Assembly (NCBI GenBank): GCA_017443265.1
Contig: JAFSOU010000100.1
Coordinates: forward strand, 1 to 34,410
Direction of reading: 5' to 3'
DNA from: Bacteroidales bacterium
Lineage (GTDB): Bacteria; Bacteroidota; Bacteroidia; Bacteroidales; P3
DNA length: 34,410 nucleotides
Part shown: positions 24,401 through 33,151 of the stretch, piece after piece
Layout of the letters: each line of letters begins with the position of its first letter
Numbering within the stretch: position 1 is the first letter of the stretch
The notes under the pieces: model-generated
Told to the model about the DNA's origin: nothing
What the model saw: only the letters and a program-made list of their open reading frames with translations
The model's database searches: none
Program-made: the position numbers and the translations under genes

Positions 24401-27400
24401 GTCATCTCGTTGGAGAGGTCGGTCCACGCTTCTATCTCGTATGTCCAGTTCTGCAGGTTGGGGAAGAAAGGCAATGTGTTGAATTTGTAGATATACTCGC
24501 CTTGTGGTGCTATTGACGTGGTGCAGGTTTCCACAACGGTCTGCAAAGTGCTGTTGTTTGCAGTCTCGCGCACAAGGTAGCGCACTGGTATCGAGGTAAG
24601 TGTTTGCGAACCGTAGTTTTTGATACGCACTTTTACTGTGTCGTAGTTCATATAAACCTTAGGCAGAGGCTCTGTGATTTCGGCAACAGAGGCATCGTAG
24701 GATACGGGGTTGTTTACAAACACGTGTATCGGAGCATAGTAGCTTGTACAGCCGGTGCTGCTTATCGACGACAGGTAGAAAGTGGTGTCGCGGAATAGCA
24801 GGTCGGGATGACTGTATGTAGTAGAAGGCACGTAGTTGGAGGGTGCATAGAACGGTGTTGAAACAGAGTCGCGGCTCCAGCGCAACGGACGGCTCTGCGA
24901 CTGCGATGCGGTTAGTGTAACGAGGGTGGCGTAAGGGATGGTCTGGTCGACGCCAACAGGTGTTGCCGGGGTGTGTTTGGAAGTTACGGTAACTTTCGCC
25001 GTGGTGTCGTTAGTGTAATTGAGGTCGTGTTGCAGTTTCGCCCACGAGCGCACCGAAAGCTGCACATCCATAAGGGTGTCGTACGGATACATATCGGCAT
25101 TGTGGCTGAAAGATATCTGGCGCGATTGCCCTGTGCCAAGGGATATGCTGGTTGTTTCGCTGAATGTGTAGGGTATGTTGCGCAACTGAACTCCCTGCGA
25201 AATCAGTGTAATTTCATATCCTATCTCCAATGGGTATGTGTTTGGTATTGCCTTGCGACCGACATTGGAAACGTTGATGGAGATGGGCACATTCTTCATC
25301 CGGCAAGCCGAAGTGGTAACAACAGTGCTCACTGCCCGCAGGTCGTAGGCGGGATAGAGTTTGAAATCGCCGGTACGGCAGTTGTTGGTGGAATCTTCGT
25401 CGCCGACCATCTCAAGACATACTATAACCGATTGGGTGTCGATCATGCCGAGAGGCATATTTATATATGTAGTGTCGGTGATGTATTGCCCAAGCCCAAT
25501 TTGTGGGATAGTCTCGACTGTGCTTGTAAGATTGGGATGTCCAACTATTTCGGCATGCCATGTGATGTTGGTCTCGGCGTTGCGACCGTTGTTGTAGAAA
25601 CGGGCTATCACCATAAGCGGGTCGCTCTCCACAGCTGTGGTGCTTGTTATAACCGGGTATATGATGTTGTCCACCGACACGTCGTGCTGCAGGTGCGGAA
25701 TCTCGTGCGCACCAACGCAAGGACGTATGTTCTGCGGACGCTCGTTGCTGTCGATGTCGATAGTAACCTCGTTGGTGTATTGTCCCGATTCCACGATGGT
25801 GGAGTAGGCCAGATGCAAGTCGTCGATAGATAAGAAGTACGGTATTTTCTTGAAAGAGTAGGCGTCCTGCGAAGTGAAGGCGCGCAAGGCGTTGGTGTCG
25901 GCGCGGTTGCCCTGCCAATATACGAACGGAGTGCCGTTGGTATAGTAGTCGTTGTAGTTCGATGAGCCGATGCTCTGCATCGAATCCACATAGCAGGCAT
26001 AACCGTTGCGGAAGTTGGAGAAGATGTTGTTCATCAGCTTGACGTTGAGGCTGCCCGACACTTCGAAACCGCGCGTCTGTGACGCATAGGAACCCTCGTC
26101 AACCTTGGTGGAGTTGTAGTACACATTAACATAATTGGAGTTGTCAATGTGCATACATGCGGAGGTGTTGACTCCGGACATATTGCCCGACAAGGAGGCC
26201 ATATTGTTGAACACCCTGACAGGATATTGCGACGAGCCTGTGCAGTTCAGTACTTCGATACCCTGACGCGGGGCGGTGTTGGTGCCGTTGCCTTTGAGCA
26301 CCACTTGGTTGCGCTGCAAGTCGAAAGCTCCGTTGTGGTTGGCCACCGAGATACCTCTCATCGAAGTGGTAACATCCCTGTTGGAACGCACTTGGTTGTG
26401 GGTGATGTCGATGGTGCTGGAGTTTTGCAGACAGATACCGCCAAACCAGAAGTTATTGAAACGGTTGTCGCGCAAAACGATGTTGTTTATGGCGGTGCCG
26501 GTGGCATAATCGCTCAAAGCATAATAGCCTCCGTTGGTGGCGTTGCCGCGGAACAGCAGACTGTGGGAATTGCCTTGCAACATTATTGCCGACGCGTTGG
26601 TGTTGTTAACCGAAGGTTTAACGGCAATGCTGTCGTTGCGGAAAGAAAGTTTGGAGGAGTTGTTTATCACAAGTGCGTTGGCAAAATCGTCGCCCGTGGC
26701 GGCTATGGCAACGCTCTCTATTGTGATGTTGCTTATATTGTCGAGTTTCACCACGTAGTTGTCGGCCGCACTGGTGGCACCATACGAAACAACAACGTCG
26801 GAGGCGTTGCCTGTGTGGGATTTAATCAGAATGGGAGTGGTGTCGCTAATTCCTGGTATCTGCGAGAGCAAAATCTGCTCGTTGTAGGTTCCGGGCAGCA
26901 CTTCGAGTGTTACGCTGTCGCAAATGCCGCAGGTGTTGAGTGCGTTGACTGCCGAGGCGAAATCGGCGAAGTATCCGCCGTTGCCTATTGTGCGCGGTGT
27001 CTTGTCGAAACAGAACAGCATGCAGCTTTTCATTGTGTCGTTGGCAGGATAGCCATCGCCGGCACATGTCACCACGGCGTTGATGCAATGGTTGCCGGGA
27101 CCGAACACATAGTTGCCTACCAACACCTCAACGGTGTCGAGATAATTGGCGGTGCCGCTCCAGTTGAAAGTGTTGGGGGTGCCGCCGTCCACATCCCACT
27201 GGATGGTGGCGTTTTGTATCGTCGCCATACCATAGTTTTTCAGTATCAGTTTCACGGGCTGGGATATTCCCGAATTGTTGCCCGCAGGTGCGATGTTGGC
27301 CACTCCGAGCAGTGCCACGTCGGTGGAGGGAGCTCCTGTAACATTGACATATATCGGCGCCTGACGGCCTTCGCATCCGTAGGTTACAAAACCGAACTGG

Positions 27401-30400
27401 ATGTCGGGACGGTGGGTGCTGCGTCCTGTTACGGTGGTGACGGTACTCTGGTCGGTGGTGCTGCTTTGCGAGTACATCACCGTGTTATTGGTTGTTGCGG
27501 TGTAAGCCACGCTGGCCGAACCAGAAGGCGACAGCACAGTGTAGCACACTTGGATAACGACATTAGAAACGCCGTCCCAGAAATACGGGGCGTTGAGCCG
27601 ATGCTCTATCCAGCCTTTGCTGGAATTTCTCAGGGTAAGGTTGCTCTGCGAGTAAACCTGCGAAACGGGCTGCCAAGTATTGGAGGTGGTGTATGCCGAA
27701 ATCGAGGTGGTTCCAAGCGAGAGGGTGTAGTTGCTGAAAGTGGTGTTTCCCGTAAGGGTTCTTACACTGTCGAGATGGAATGCAATGCTGGTGATAGGAC
27801 GGTTGGTGTAACCCAACGAACGCATCTCCTCAGCGGTAATCAGATATTGCTCTTTGCGGTATTTTATTCCGCTATGGTATGCCGACGGGTAGCCAGCGGC
27901 ACTGGTGGACTCGTTTCTTCCCAACTGAACCCCTGTAACTACGGTCGAGAGACCGGAGGTGTAGAAAGTGTCCGACTGGTAAAGCACCGGAGTTGTGAAG
28001 GTATAGCCTGTGTCGAGGGCGGTGCCATATTTATCGTACCATACCAGAGTGTCGCGCAAGTTGGCCGCACGCACGGTGGCGGTGGTGGCATAGCTTATAG
28101 TTTGTAATGTAGGAATAACCACAGGTCTGTCGGGTGTGTAGAGCGACAATACCGAAGTACGGCAAGTGTCGTTGCTGTGGTCGGAGTCTTGCGACAGTCC
28201 CTCTACCCAAGCAGTGATGGTCATAGTGCGGTCGGCGGTGTGGTTGCTTAGGTCGGCCAAATTCGAGAACGTGTAACTAACTGTCTGATACGAACCTATG
28301 GATACAGGAACCGTTTCGGCGGGATAGGTTGTATTATCCACCTTGAAACGCACCGAAACTCCCGATGCCGCATTGTTGCCGAGGTTGGTGAGGGTGATGG
28401 TAACTGGCTCGTCGTAAAGTGCGCAGCCCTCGTTGGGCACCGACACATCGGTAATTCCCACGTTGATAGGCGGAACGCCAGTTACCTGTATATGCACCGA
28501 CGAACGGTAGCCTTTACAACCGTTGTCGGGAACAAGGGCGATAGAGCTCTCCACCCTGCCCAGCGTCATACGGTTGGAGTTGTTGCATACAACCCATCCG
28601 TTTCCGGTGTTGTCCAAAGGATTGGTGCGGCGTATGCCGGCACTGCTGTTGGTCATCGACACATATCCCGAACAGATGCTGGCGGGTATATGCTGGTTTG
28701 TCCATGCACTTTGGCCGATTATGTTGTTGATGGCCACAGCATCGATAAGTCCCTCTCCACGACGCTTGTAGAGCAGTCCCAGACGAGTGCTGTACTGTGG
28801 CGTTAGTATTGAGCCGAAGTGGCAGGTGACGGAATCGTTCTGCGCTCCCGACGAATACTGCAGAACCACTGCAGAATAGGCGTCGATGGTTATGGACGGG
28901 AACACGTACACTTTGTTGTTGAGCAGCGTTGTGCTGCTGACGGTCATAAGGGTGTCGCCGCCGATGTTGACGGGGTAGTTGCCAAGGTTGGAGATTTCCA
29001 CGGCGAAAGTAGTTGCCGAACTCATCCACGAGGGATAGGGGTTGGTAACACCGTCGCGGTCCTTATAGATCTGCACCTCGGTTATCCTTATTTCGGGTTG
29101 TTCATGGAAATGTGCCACGTAGAAAGTGGTGTCGCGGTACAGACGGTCGGTGGTGAATGAGTTGCCTTTGTGGAATGGCTCTGTTCCGACGCTGTCGCTG
29201 GCGTACCAATAAACGGAGTCGGAGGAAATCACACGCAATGTCTGACGGCTGGCGTAGGGGAAGGAATGGTTTTGGTTGGGGATTTTCGGCAGCTGGTAAA
29301 GAGCAAGCAACGAGGCGTCGAGAGTGTCGTTGGAGTGGTCCACCTCCTGAGCGAAGTTAGTCCAGAAACGGAAATAGAACAACGAGTCGCCACCGTTGCT
29401 CTCGGGCGAGAGGTTGGCGGTGTGGGTAAAGGTGTAGTGTATGGTGTCGCTCGGCGGTATGGCACGGTTGATACGTTCGGGGGTTGAGGGTGTCTGGCCT
29501 GCCATCTGGAACTGAATTGTGGCGGAGCCTGCTGCCACCTCATCGGTACCGGTGTTGCCCACCACTACTTTGAAATGCTCTGCCGTGGATAATGTGCACG
29601 ATGTTTCGGGGGCAAGCAGTTCGGTAATCTCGTAGTTGTATGCCAGCGGCGGGAATTCGAATGCTCCCAGACATGGAGGATTGGCACGTGCACCGCCCTC
29701 TATGTCGATGGCTGTTTCGGGAATGAACAAGCCCTTGCCTTGCAGGAAACTGTTGTAGGTACGCAAGTCGGCGGGATACGAAGCAAGGAAAACGGGAGCA
29801 AGGGTAAGCGATGCAGTGTCGCGGGGAACGTAGTTCTGCCAATCCTGCCAAAGGGTGGCAAGACCGTTGAACTGGTTGAGCATATACGAAACGGCATTGT
29901 AGTAGTCGTTGTGGTGTATTACGTAAGTGGTGTCCTGCAAAGGATTGAAATTCAAAGTGTAGTTGCCCGTACCAGTTGTGGATGCGAAAATATTGTTTAT
30001 GATACGCACTTCGGTGAATCTACCCGTGCCGCCAATGGTTGCGGCGGAGATGTTGGTACGGTTGGGTATGTTGAGGTTTATGGCATTGTAAACGAAACTG
30101 AGTTTCTTCACATCGGTAACATCAACCGGTGAGTTGAAAATACCTGTGGTGGCGTTGCTTGCCGACTCAACCATATTGTTGGCGAAGATAGCGTTGTTGG
30201 AGTTGTTGCCAACCACACCCGAAATCTTGAGACCGTAAGCTCCGTTGGGGGAGAAAATCCTGTTTCGTGTGAAAAGTACCGAGTCGTAGCAGTAGGCCAC
30301 CGAGACCACTGCGGCGGAATTGGTCTGGGTACCGTAGAAATAGTTGGAGTCGACGACAGGCGAGTTCTGGTTTTCGAGGCGCAGAGCCACGTTTTTAGGC

Positions 30401-32889
30401 ATGTCGAAATACGAGTAGCGCACCACGTTGCCAGTGGATAGGTGGTTGGTGTCGCGTCCTACCAGCTGCAGAGCCGTGGCGCCGCCGCGGAAATAACATC
30501 TGTCGATGGTGAGGTTGCTCATACTGTTGCTGTTAACCAGATATGTAAGGCCGCCTGTGGTGCTGTCGACAAACTGACAACGGGTGAGAGTGCAGTGGTG
30601 GCTGTTTTGCGAGAAACGCACCAGTGCCGCAGTAGTGCCTGCCGCACGACGCGAAGTCTCGAAACGTATGCCGTTGAAAGTTACGTATGCCGAGCTGTCC
30701 ATATTAAGGGCGCAGGCCTGGTCGTTGGGGACACGTATCACCACCGAATTGGTGTCGCCGTTGAGCGGCTGGAATGTGATGGTGCTCGATGCCGACACGC
30801 CCGCAACGGGTGGCAATACCATCTGCTGGTTGTAGATGCCCGGGGCAATATTCACCGTAAGGTTGCCGTTTACACCGCAACGCAGCAGGGCTTCGAGAAA
30901 TTCGTCGATGGTGTTGTAGTCGGGGCTGGTGCCGCCAATCTGCCGTGTGCCGGCCATAGGGCCGTCGCAGGCTATAAAGGTTGCGGAGGCAGTGTCGTTG
31001 TACGGCTCATGGTCGCGGAAACGCTGTCCAGCAACGGTCATAGAGTCGGAAGTCCAAGCGATGATGTGCTTGAAACCTTTGGTAAACACCTCGCTGCTGG
31101 TAACTGTTACCGAGGCGGAAGAAAGTCCTGCAATGGTTCCCGTCCAGTTGAAGCTCTGCACAGGGTTGTTGTCCACCTTGAAATAGATGGTTGTCCCGTT
31201 GACGGGATTTGTGCCGTAGTTGCGTAGTTTAACCACTATGGGAGTCTGTGTGTTGGCCGATGTTACCTGCGACGGCGATATGATGGAGTCGATGCCGAGG
31301 TCGAGTTTCAGAGGCAGGTTTTCCACCATGGTGAAACGCAGGTTGGGCCTTTCATTGCTGGAGTTGCCCACCGTTGTTACCGACGACAGGCTGCAGCCGT
31401 GCAACCCGCTCGAACCGTTGATAGTGAGATAAAGCGAGTTTTTGTCCAATGCGGTGGGGAACATCTTGACACCAGTAGCCGTTACGTCCGCCGTGTTGTC
31501 GTAGCACATTGCTATAAGCAGGTCCTGCCCGGCATAGTAGAACGAGTCGATGTTTATCTCGCCCCAGCGGTTGGTGCGGTATTCGGTGGTTATGTTGCCA
31601 CTGAACACGGTGGTCATATCGCCGGTGTAGAATTCGTTCGAGGACGAGGTGGTATGTGATGTGTCGATGTTGAGCATCTTAATTGTCAGTCCTGCGATGT
31701 TGGTATTGCCTCCCGATGCCGGCTGGTAGGCCAGTTTGGTGATGGTGCCGTAGGTGTAGCCTGCCTCCAGCATAGTGGCCCGGTCGTACACATATTCTAT
31801 CTGCGCGTCGGCCTTGTTGGGGAACGGGTGGTCGGTGGACGAAGTCGTTGTTCCGGAGTAGAGCGGCGTTTCGTTGGCCACACCTCGAACACAGCGGTAA
31901 TAAGCAAATGCGGCTTCGTTTGTGGGGTAGGTTATATAGTTCTGGTTGGTCGAAGAATCCTTGGCCATTATGCGGTAGCTAACCACCGTGTCGTAGCCGC
32001 AGAAGGGAATAAAACCATAGTATTCCGAGGCAGTGCCGGCAATTTTGTGCATTTTGGTACGGTACTCCTGCGAGTGCCCGAGTTTGTAAACGATGTAAAT
32101 CGAATCGCTGTTCATACCTTGAAGAGCGGTGGTAGTGATATCGGCTACAAGACGCATGTCGCGACTGTAGGGTATATCCATCAGGTTGGGATACGAGAGC
32201 ATCTTGAGCGAAGGTGTCGTCATCGACGAGGCACTGGCTTTCACCATAACATTGTCGATATACCATCCGTCGAATTTCTCCACCGACCCATTACGGAGCT
32301 GGGGCAGACGGAAACGTATTATCAGCTTGCGGTTTTGCTGCGAAACGCCTTGGAACAGACCGCTAAGCTTGAACCTCTCCTTTTTCCACCAAGTGTTTGT
32401 AGGCGTGGTGTTCTGCAATGCGTCCCACGTTGAGGAATAAGCCATGTCGGAGAAGAATCCGTTGAGGCTGAAGTCGTTGGACCCCCCACCCCAATCCATG
32501 TCGTAATACGAACCCGAAAGTTGTGTCCAGGTAGTCTGCGAGGCAAACTTCACCTCTATCATGCCTCCCGAAGGCGGATTCAAACACGACTGAGCACGGA
32601 CTTTGCAGATATGCATAAATTCGAGAGTAGCATACATCTGCACCGGCATATCGGTAAAGTCGATAGTGTCGAGGTACAATATGGCTTCATCGTTGACACT
32701 TTGGTCGAGATGTATTGAGCGTTGGCCGCCCGAGAAAAGTGCGGTGTCGGTGCTTACAAGTCCCGAACTTGAAAATCCTGCGGTGTCGGAGGTCTCGAAA
32801 CTCTGTGAGTATCGGGTAAAAATCTGAGATTTTGCGGGAATGTATAAAAACATACCCACCACGGCTATCAAAAATGCACGCTTTTTCAT
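21403..32889 (-). CDS. Giant T9SS-secreted mosaic protein (3828 residues)
   Basis: The protein starts with a signal peptide (about 1-22, ending PAKSQ) and ends with a T9SS type A sorting domain (about 3740-3828: LYQNSPNPFREATEIGFSLP to LMRKMIFQK). In between is a mosaic of secreted beta-rich modules. A jelly-roll/MAM-like domain covers about 25-216. About twelve CARDB/APHP-like Ig modules are scattered throughout. Two right-handed beta-helix modules lie at about 647-1077 and 1965-2397. Three Ig_7-like domains begin near 1202, 1589 and 2642. A lamin-tail-like domain lies near 1265-1390, a GEVED domain near 2923-3000 (FIDWNRDGVFE) and a second MAM-like domain near 3120-3294. No catalytic motif was recognised, so an adhesin or matrix-binding role is the best guess. 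It has its own promoter and terminator, and the frame is unbroken for 11.5 kb. Confidence 0.9.
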   Translation of the reverse strand: MKKRAFLIAVVGMFLYIPAKSQIFTRYSQSFETSDTAGFSSSGLVSTDTALFSGGQRSIHLDQSVNDEAILYLDTIDFTDMPVQMYATLEFMHICKVRAQSCLNPPSGGMIEVKFASQTTWTQLSGSYYDMDWGGGSNDFSLNGFFSDMAYSSTWDALQNTTPTNTWWKKERFKLSGLFQGVSQQNRKLIIRFRLPQLRNGSVEKFDGWYIDNVMVKASASSMTTPSLKMLSYPNLMDIPYSRDMRLVADITTTALQGMNSDSIYIVYKLGHSQEYRTKMHKIAGTASEYYGFIPFCGYDTVVSYRIMAKDSSTNQNYITYPTNEAAFAYYRCVRGVANETPLYSGTTTSSTDHPFPNKADAQIEYVYDRATMLEAGYTYGTITKLAYQPASGGNTNIAGLTIKMLNIDTSHTTSSSNEFYTGDMTTVFSGNITTEYRTNRWGEINIDSFYYAGQDLLIAMCYDNTADVTATGVKMFPTALDKNSLYLTINGSSGLHGCSLSSVTTVGNSSNERPNLRFTMVENLPLKLDLGIDSIISPSQVTSANTQTPIVVKLRNYGTNPVNGTTIYFKVDNNPVQSFNWTGTIAGLSSASVTVTSSEVFTKGFKHIIAWTSDSMTVAGQRFRDHEPYNDTASATFIACDGPMAGTRQIGGTSPDYNTIDEFLEALLRCGVNGNLTVNIAPGIYNQQMVLPPVAGVSASSTITFQPLNGDTNSVVIRVPNDQACALNMDSSAYVTFNGIRFETSRRAAGTTAALVRFSQNSHHCTLTRCQFVDSTTGGLTYLVNSNSMSNLTIDRCYFRGGATALQLVGRDTNHLSTGNVVRYSYFDMPKNVALRLENQNSPVVDSNYFYGTQTNSAAVVSVAYCYDSVLFTRNRIFSPNGAYGLKISGVVGNNSNNAIFANNMVESASNATTGIFNSPVDVTDVKKLSFVYNAINLNIPNRTNISAATIGGTGRFTEVRIINNIFASTTGTGNYTLNFNPLQDTTYVIHHNDYYNAVSYMLNQFNGLATLWQDWQNYVPRDTASLTLAPVFLASYPADLRTYNSFLQGKGLFIPETAIDIEGGARANPPCLGAFEFPPLAYNYEITELLAPETSCTLSTAEHFKVVVGNTGTDEVAAGSATIQFQMAGQTPSTPERINRAIPPSDTIHYTFTHTANLSPESNGGDSLFYFRFWTNFAQEVDHSNDTLDASLLALYQLPKIPNQNHSFPYASRQTLRVISSDSVYWYASDSVGTEPFHKGNSFTTDRLYRDTTFYVAHFHEQPEIRITEVQIYKDRDGVTNPYPSWMSSATTFAVEISNLGNYPVNIGGDTLMTVSSTTLLNNKVYVFPSITIDAYSAVVLQYSSGAQNDSVTCHFGSILTPQYSTRLGLLYKRRGEGLIDAVAINNIIGQSAWTNQHIPASICSGYVSMTNSSAGIRRTNPLDNTGNGWVVCNNSNRMTLGRVESSIALVPDNGCKGYRSSVHIQVTGVPPINVGITDVSVPNEGCALYDEPVTITLTNLGNNAASGVSVRFKVDNTTYPAETVPVSIGSYQTVSYTFSNLADLSNHTADRTMTITAWVEGLSQDSDHSNDTCRTSVLSLYTPDRPVVIPTLQTISYATTATVRAANLRDTLVWYDKYGTALDTGYTFTTPVLYQSDTFYTSGLSTVVTGVQLGRNESTSAAGYPSAYHSGIKYRKEQYLITAEEMRSLGYTNRPITSIAFHLDSVRTLTGNTTFSNYTLSLGTTSISAYTTSNTWQPVSQVYSQSNLTLRNSSKGWIEHRLNAPYFWDGVSNVVIQVCYTVLSPSGSASVAYTATTNNTVMYSQSSTTDQSTVTTVTGRSTHRPDIQFGFVTYGCEGRQAPIYVNVTGAPSTDVALLGVANIAPAGNNSGISQPVKLILKNYGMATIQNATIQWDVDGGTPNTFNWSGTANYLDTVEVLVGNYVFGPGNHCINAVVTCAGDGYPANDTMKSCMLFCFDKTPRTIGNGGYFADFASAVNALNTCGICDSVTLEVLPGTYNEQILLSQIPGISDTTPILIKSHTGNASDVVVSYGATSAADNYVVKLDNISNITIESVAIAATGDDFANALVINNSSKLSFRNDSIAVKPSVNNTNASAIMLQGNSHSLLFRGNATNGGYYALSDYATGTAINNIVLRDNRFNNFWFGGICLQNSSTIDITHNQVRSNRDVTTSMRGISVANHNGAFDLQRNQVVLKGNGTNTAPRQGIEVLNCTGSSQYPVRVFNNMASLSGNMSGVNTSACMHIDNSNYVNVYYNSTKVDEGSYASQTRGFEVSGSLNVKLMNNIFSNFRNGYACYVDSMQSIGSSNYNDYYTNGTPFVYWQGNRADTNALRAFTSQDAYSFKKIPYFLSIDDLHLAYSTIVESGQYTNEVTIDIDSNERPQNIRPCVGAHEIPHLQHDVSVDNIIYPVITSTTAVESDPLMVIARFYNNGRNAETNITWHAEIVGHPNLTSTVETIPQIGLGQYITDTTYINMPLGMIDTQSVIVCLEMVGDEDSTNNCRTGDFKLYPAYDLRAVSTVVTTSACRMKNVPISINVSNVGRKAIPNTYPLEIGYEITLISQGVQLRNIPYTFSETTSISLGTGQSRQISFSHNADMYPYDTLMDVQLSVRSWAKLQHDLNYTNDTTAKVTVTSKHTPATPVGVDQTIPYATLVTLTASQSQSRPLRWSRDSVSTPFYAPSNYVPSTTYSHPDLLFRDTTFYLSSISSTGCTSYYAPIHVFVNNPVSYDASVAEITEPLPKVYMNYDTVKVRIKNYGSQTLTSIPVRYLVRETANNSTLQTVVETCTTSIAPQGEYIYKFNTLPFFPNLQNWTYEIEAWTDLSNEMTRANDTARRRVTPINENQYCTPKVNDTSGLDISRVTFANIDNPIPAMGRKYVNFVNFDNPLIDPVTLHRDTRDTLMITCETFKKINDSTTKAFVTAFIDWNRDGVFEMIGERLFGDTIYARQTIKHPVRVPNNVPLGCMRMRIILEQGGTGMANPCVTNIEQGEIQDYLVCITERPDTDIAILRILSPDDAIIDHHNPQQQIMLKIANLGSSTIDTVNIAYSYTNDSGMFRGNYLWTGSLASNAFATVTLPAYTFPVGSTEFSAQATVRGDQDLMNNTVGRTFHRFHVVTLIYADNFEMSDMLFAPQGSNGYNRNLWQRGTPNKDHFAGTTSGSMAWVTDTVSPIEVTGYGNISYLYTPIIDIAQIKPDTIRFNLAAHFVSGSYMYMEYLNYLGKWVRFGNESDTLPWYTCPDGFNATHNYYQFQYPLSRVSNDFSQEVQLRFVFLAGTKARSLDGCAIDDLEIGRAKRAIDAGVIAIQLAASEPQFGQTIAPRVIVRNFGYDTLRSIEIAYHPEGSALPRKAIWNGVLPPDQILMYRFTSSPFIVQRTMPDTFSICAYTILDDDIYTSNDSTCNSYGLIPLQNDAGMVSILSPGEIVVPSDSLPVSVRIKNFGSNTITNMPITYKFNTTVVTETVDFMALTGSPLMPLESFNYTFTRKVRAPLGNSILDVFTGLSGDDYIYNDTLTRHISAAINQVDLRATEVVLCEYDHNYVTVELAIDNLGARRAENFTVGYYYDNDTSTLVTETCNLTIPALGRGYHIFNAQMPQRPAAYSAVTAFLSIPNDINTGNDTTSTFGSTFTDLEAVKVFVEENENPSCRVFLQVKNVGNLITSTPITLRAIINGTEVTGRSNSNLYPGVSYNLELSGQVPKSSSHQYSGSATVTIAYDNNTANNQTTVVERSNHVGLPVADNSTLQLYQNSPNPFREATEIGFSLPNDGDVRFFVINTLGKMVYQTNAFYAAGEHTITLDKGKLSAGTYYYGIEFEGQRLMRKMIFQK

Positions 32890-32983
32890 ATATGAATGCA
32901 GTTTTATCTTTCTATTTTACAATATTTTACCTCTATCGCCAAAAGATATTTGCAGCATCTTCCGACAACAGAGAAATAACTTG

Positions 32984-33015
32984 CAAAGATAAGTTTTTTT
33001 TCGCAATTATGCAAA
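32984..33015 (-). promoter_or_regulatory. Promoter of the giant T9SS gene
   Basis: On the minus strand TTTG (33015-33012), a 20-base spacer and TATCTTTG (32991-32984) fit the Bacteroidota pattern exactly. The leader before the ATG at 32889 would be about 88 bases. Nothing else is evident in the 262-base divergent gap apart from the sstT promoter. Confidence 0.75.
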
Positions 33016-33089
33016 TTATGTGCGGTTTTCATTTTTTTTTGCCCTAAGGATATATTTTTTTCGATGTTTTCTTTTGGCTTGTTTGACGG

Positions 33090-33121
33090 TTTGCCGCTGT
33101 CGGAAAAAAAACGTACTTTTG
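33090..33121 (+). promoter_or_regulatory. Promoter of sstT
   Basis: TTTG at 33090-33093, a 20-base spacer and TACTTTTG at 33114-33121 fit the Bacteroidota pattern exactly. The ATG at 33152 follows after a leader of about 23 bases. Confidence 0.75.
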
Positions 33122-33151
33122 CAACTGTAATTTTGAAACGAAACAATAGTT

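Noticed and set aside
26149..28107. 652-codon open frame on the plus strand inside the giant gene
   Set aside because: It is antisense to a clearly coding frame, has a composition rich in G, V, H, Y and A with no recognisable domain, and no promoter. Long antisense frames follow from the codon bias of the real gene.
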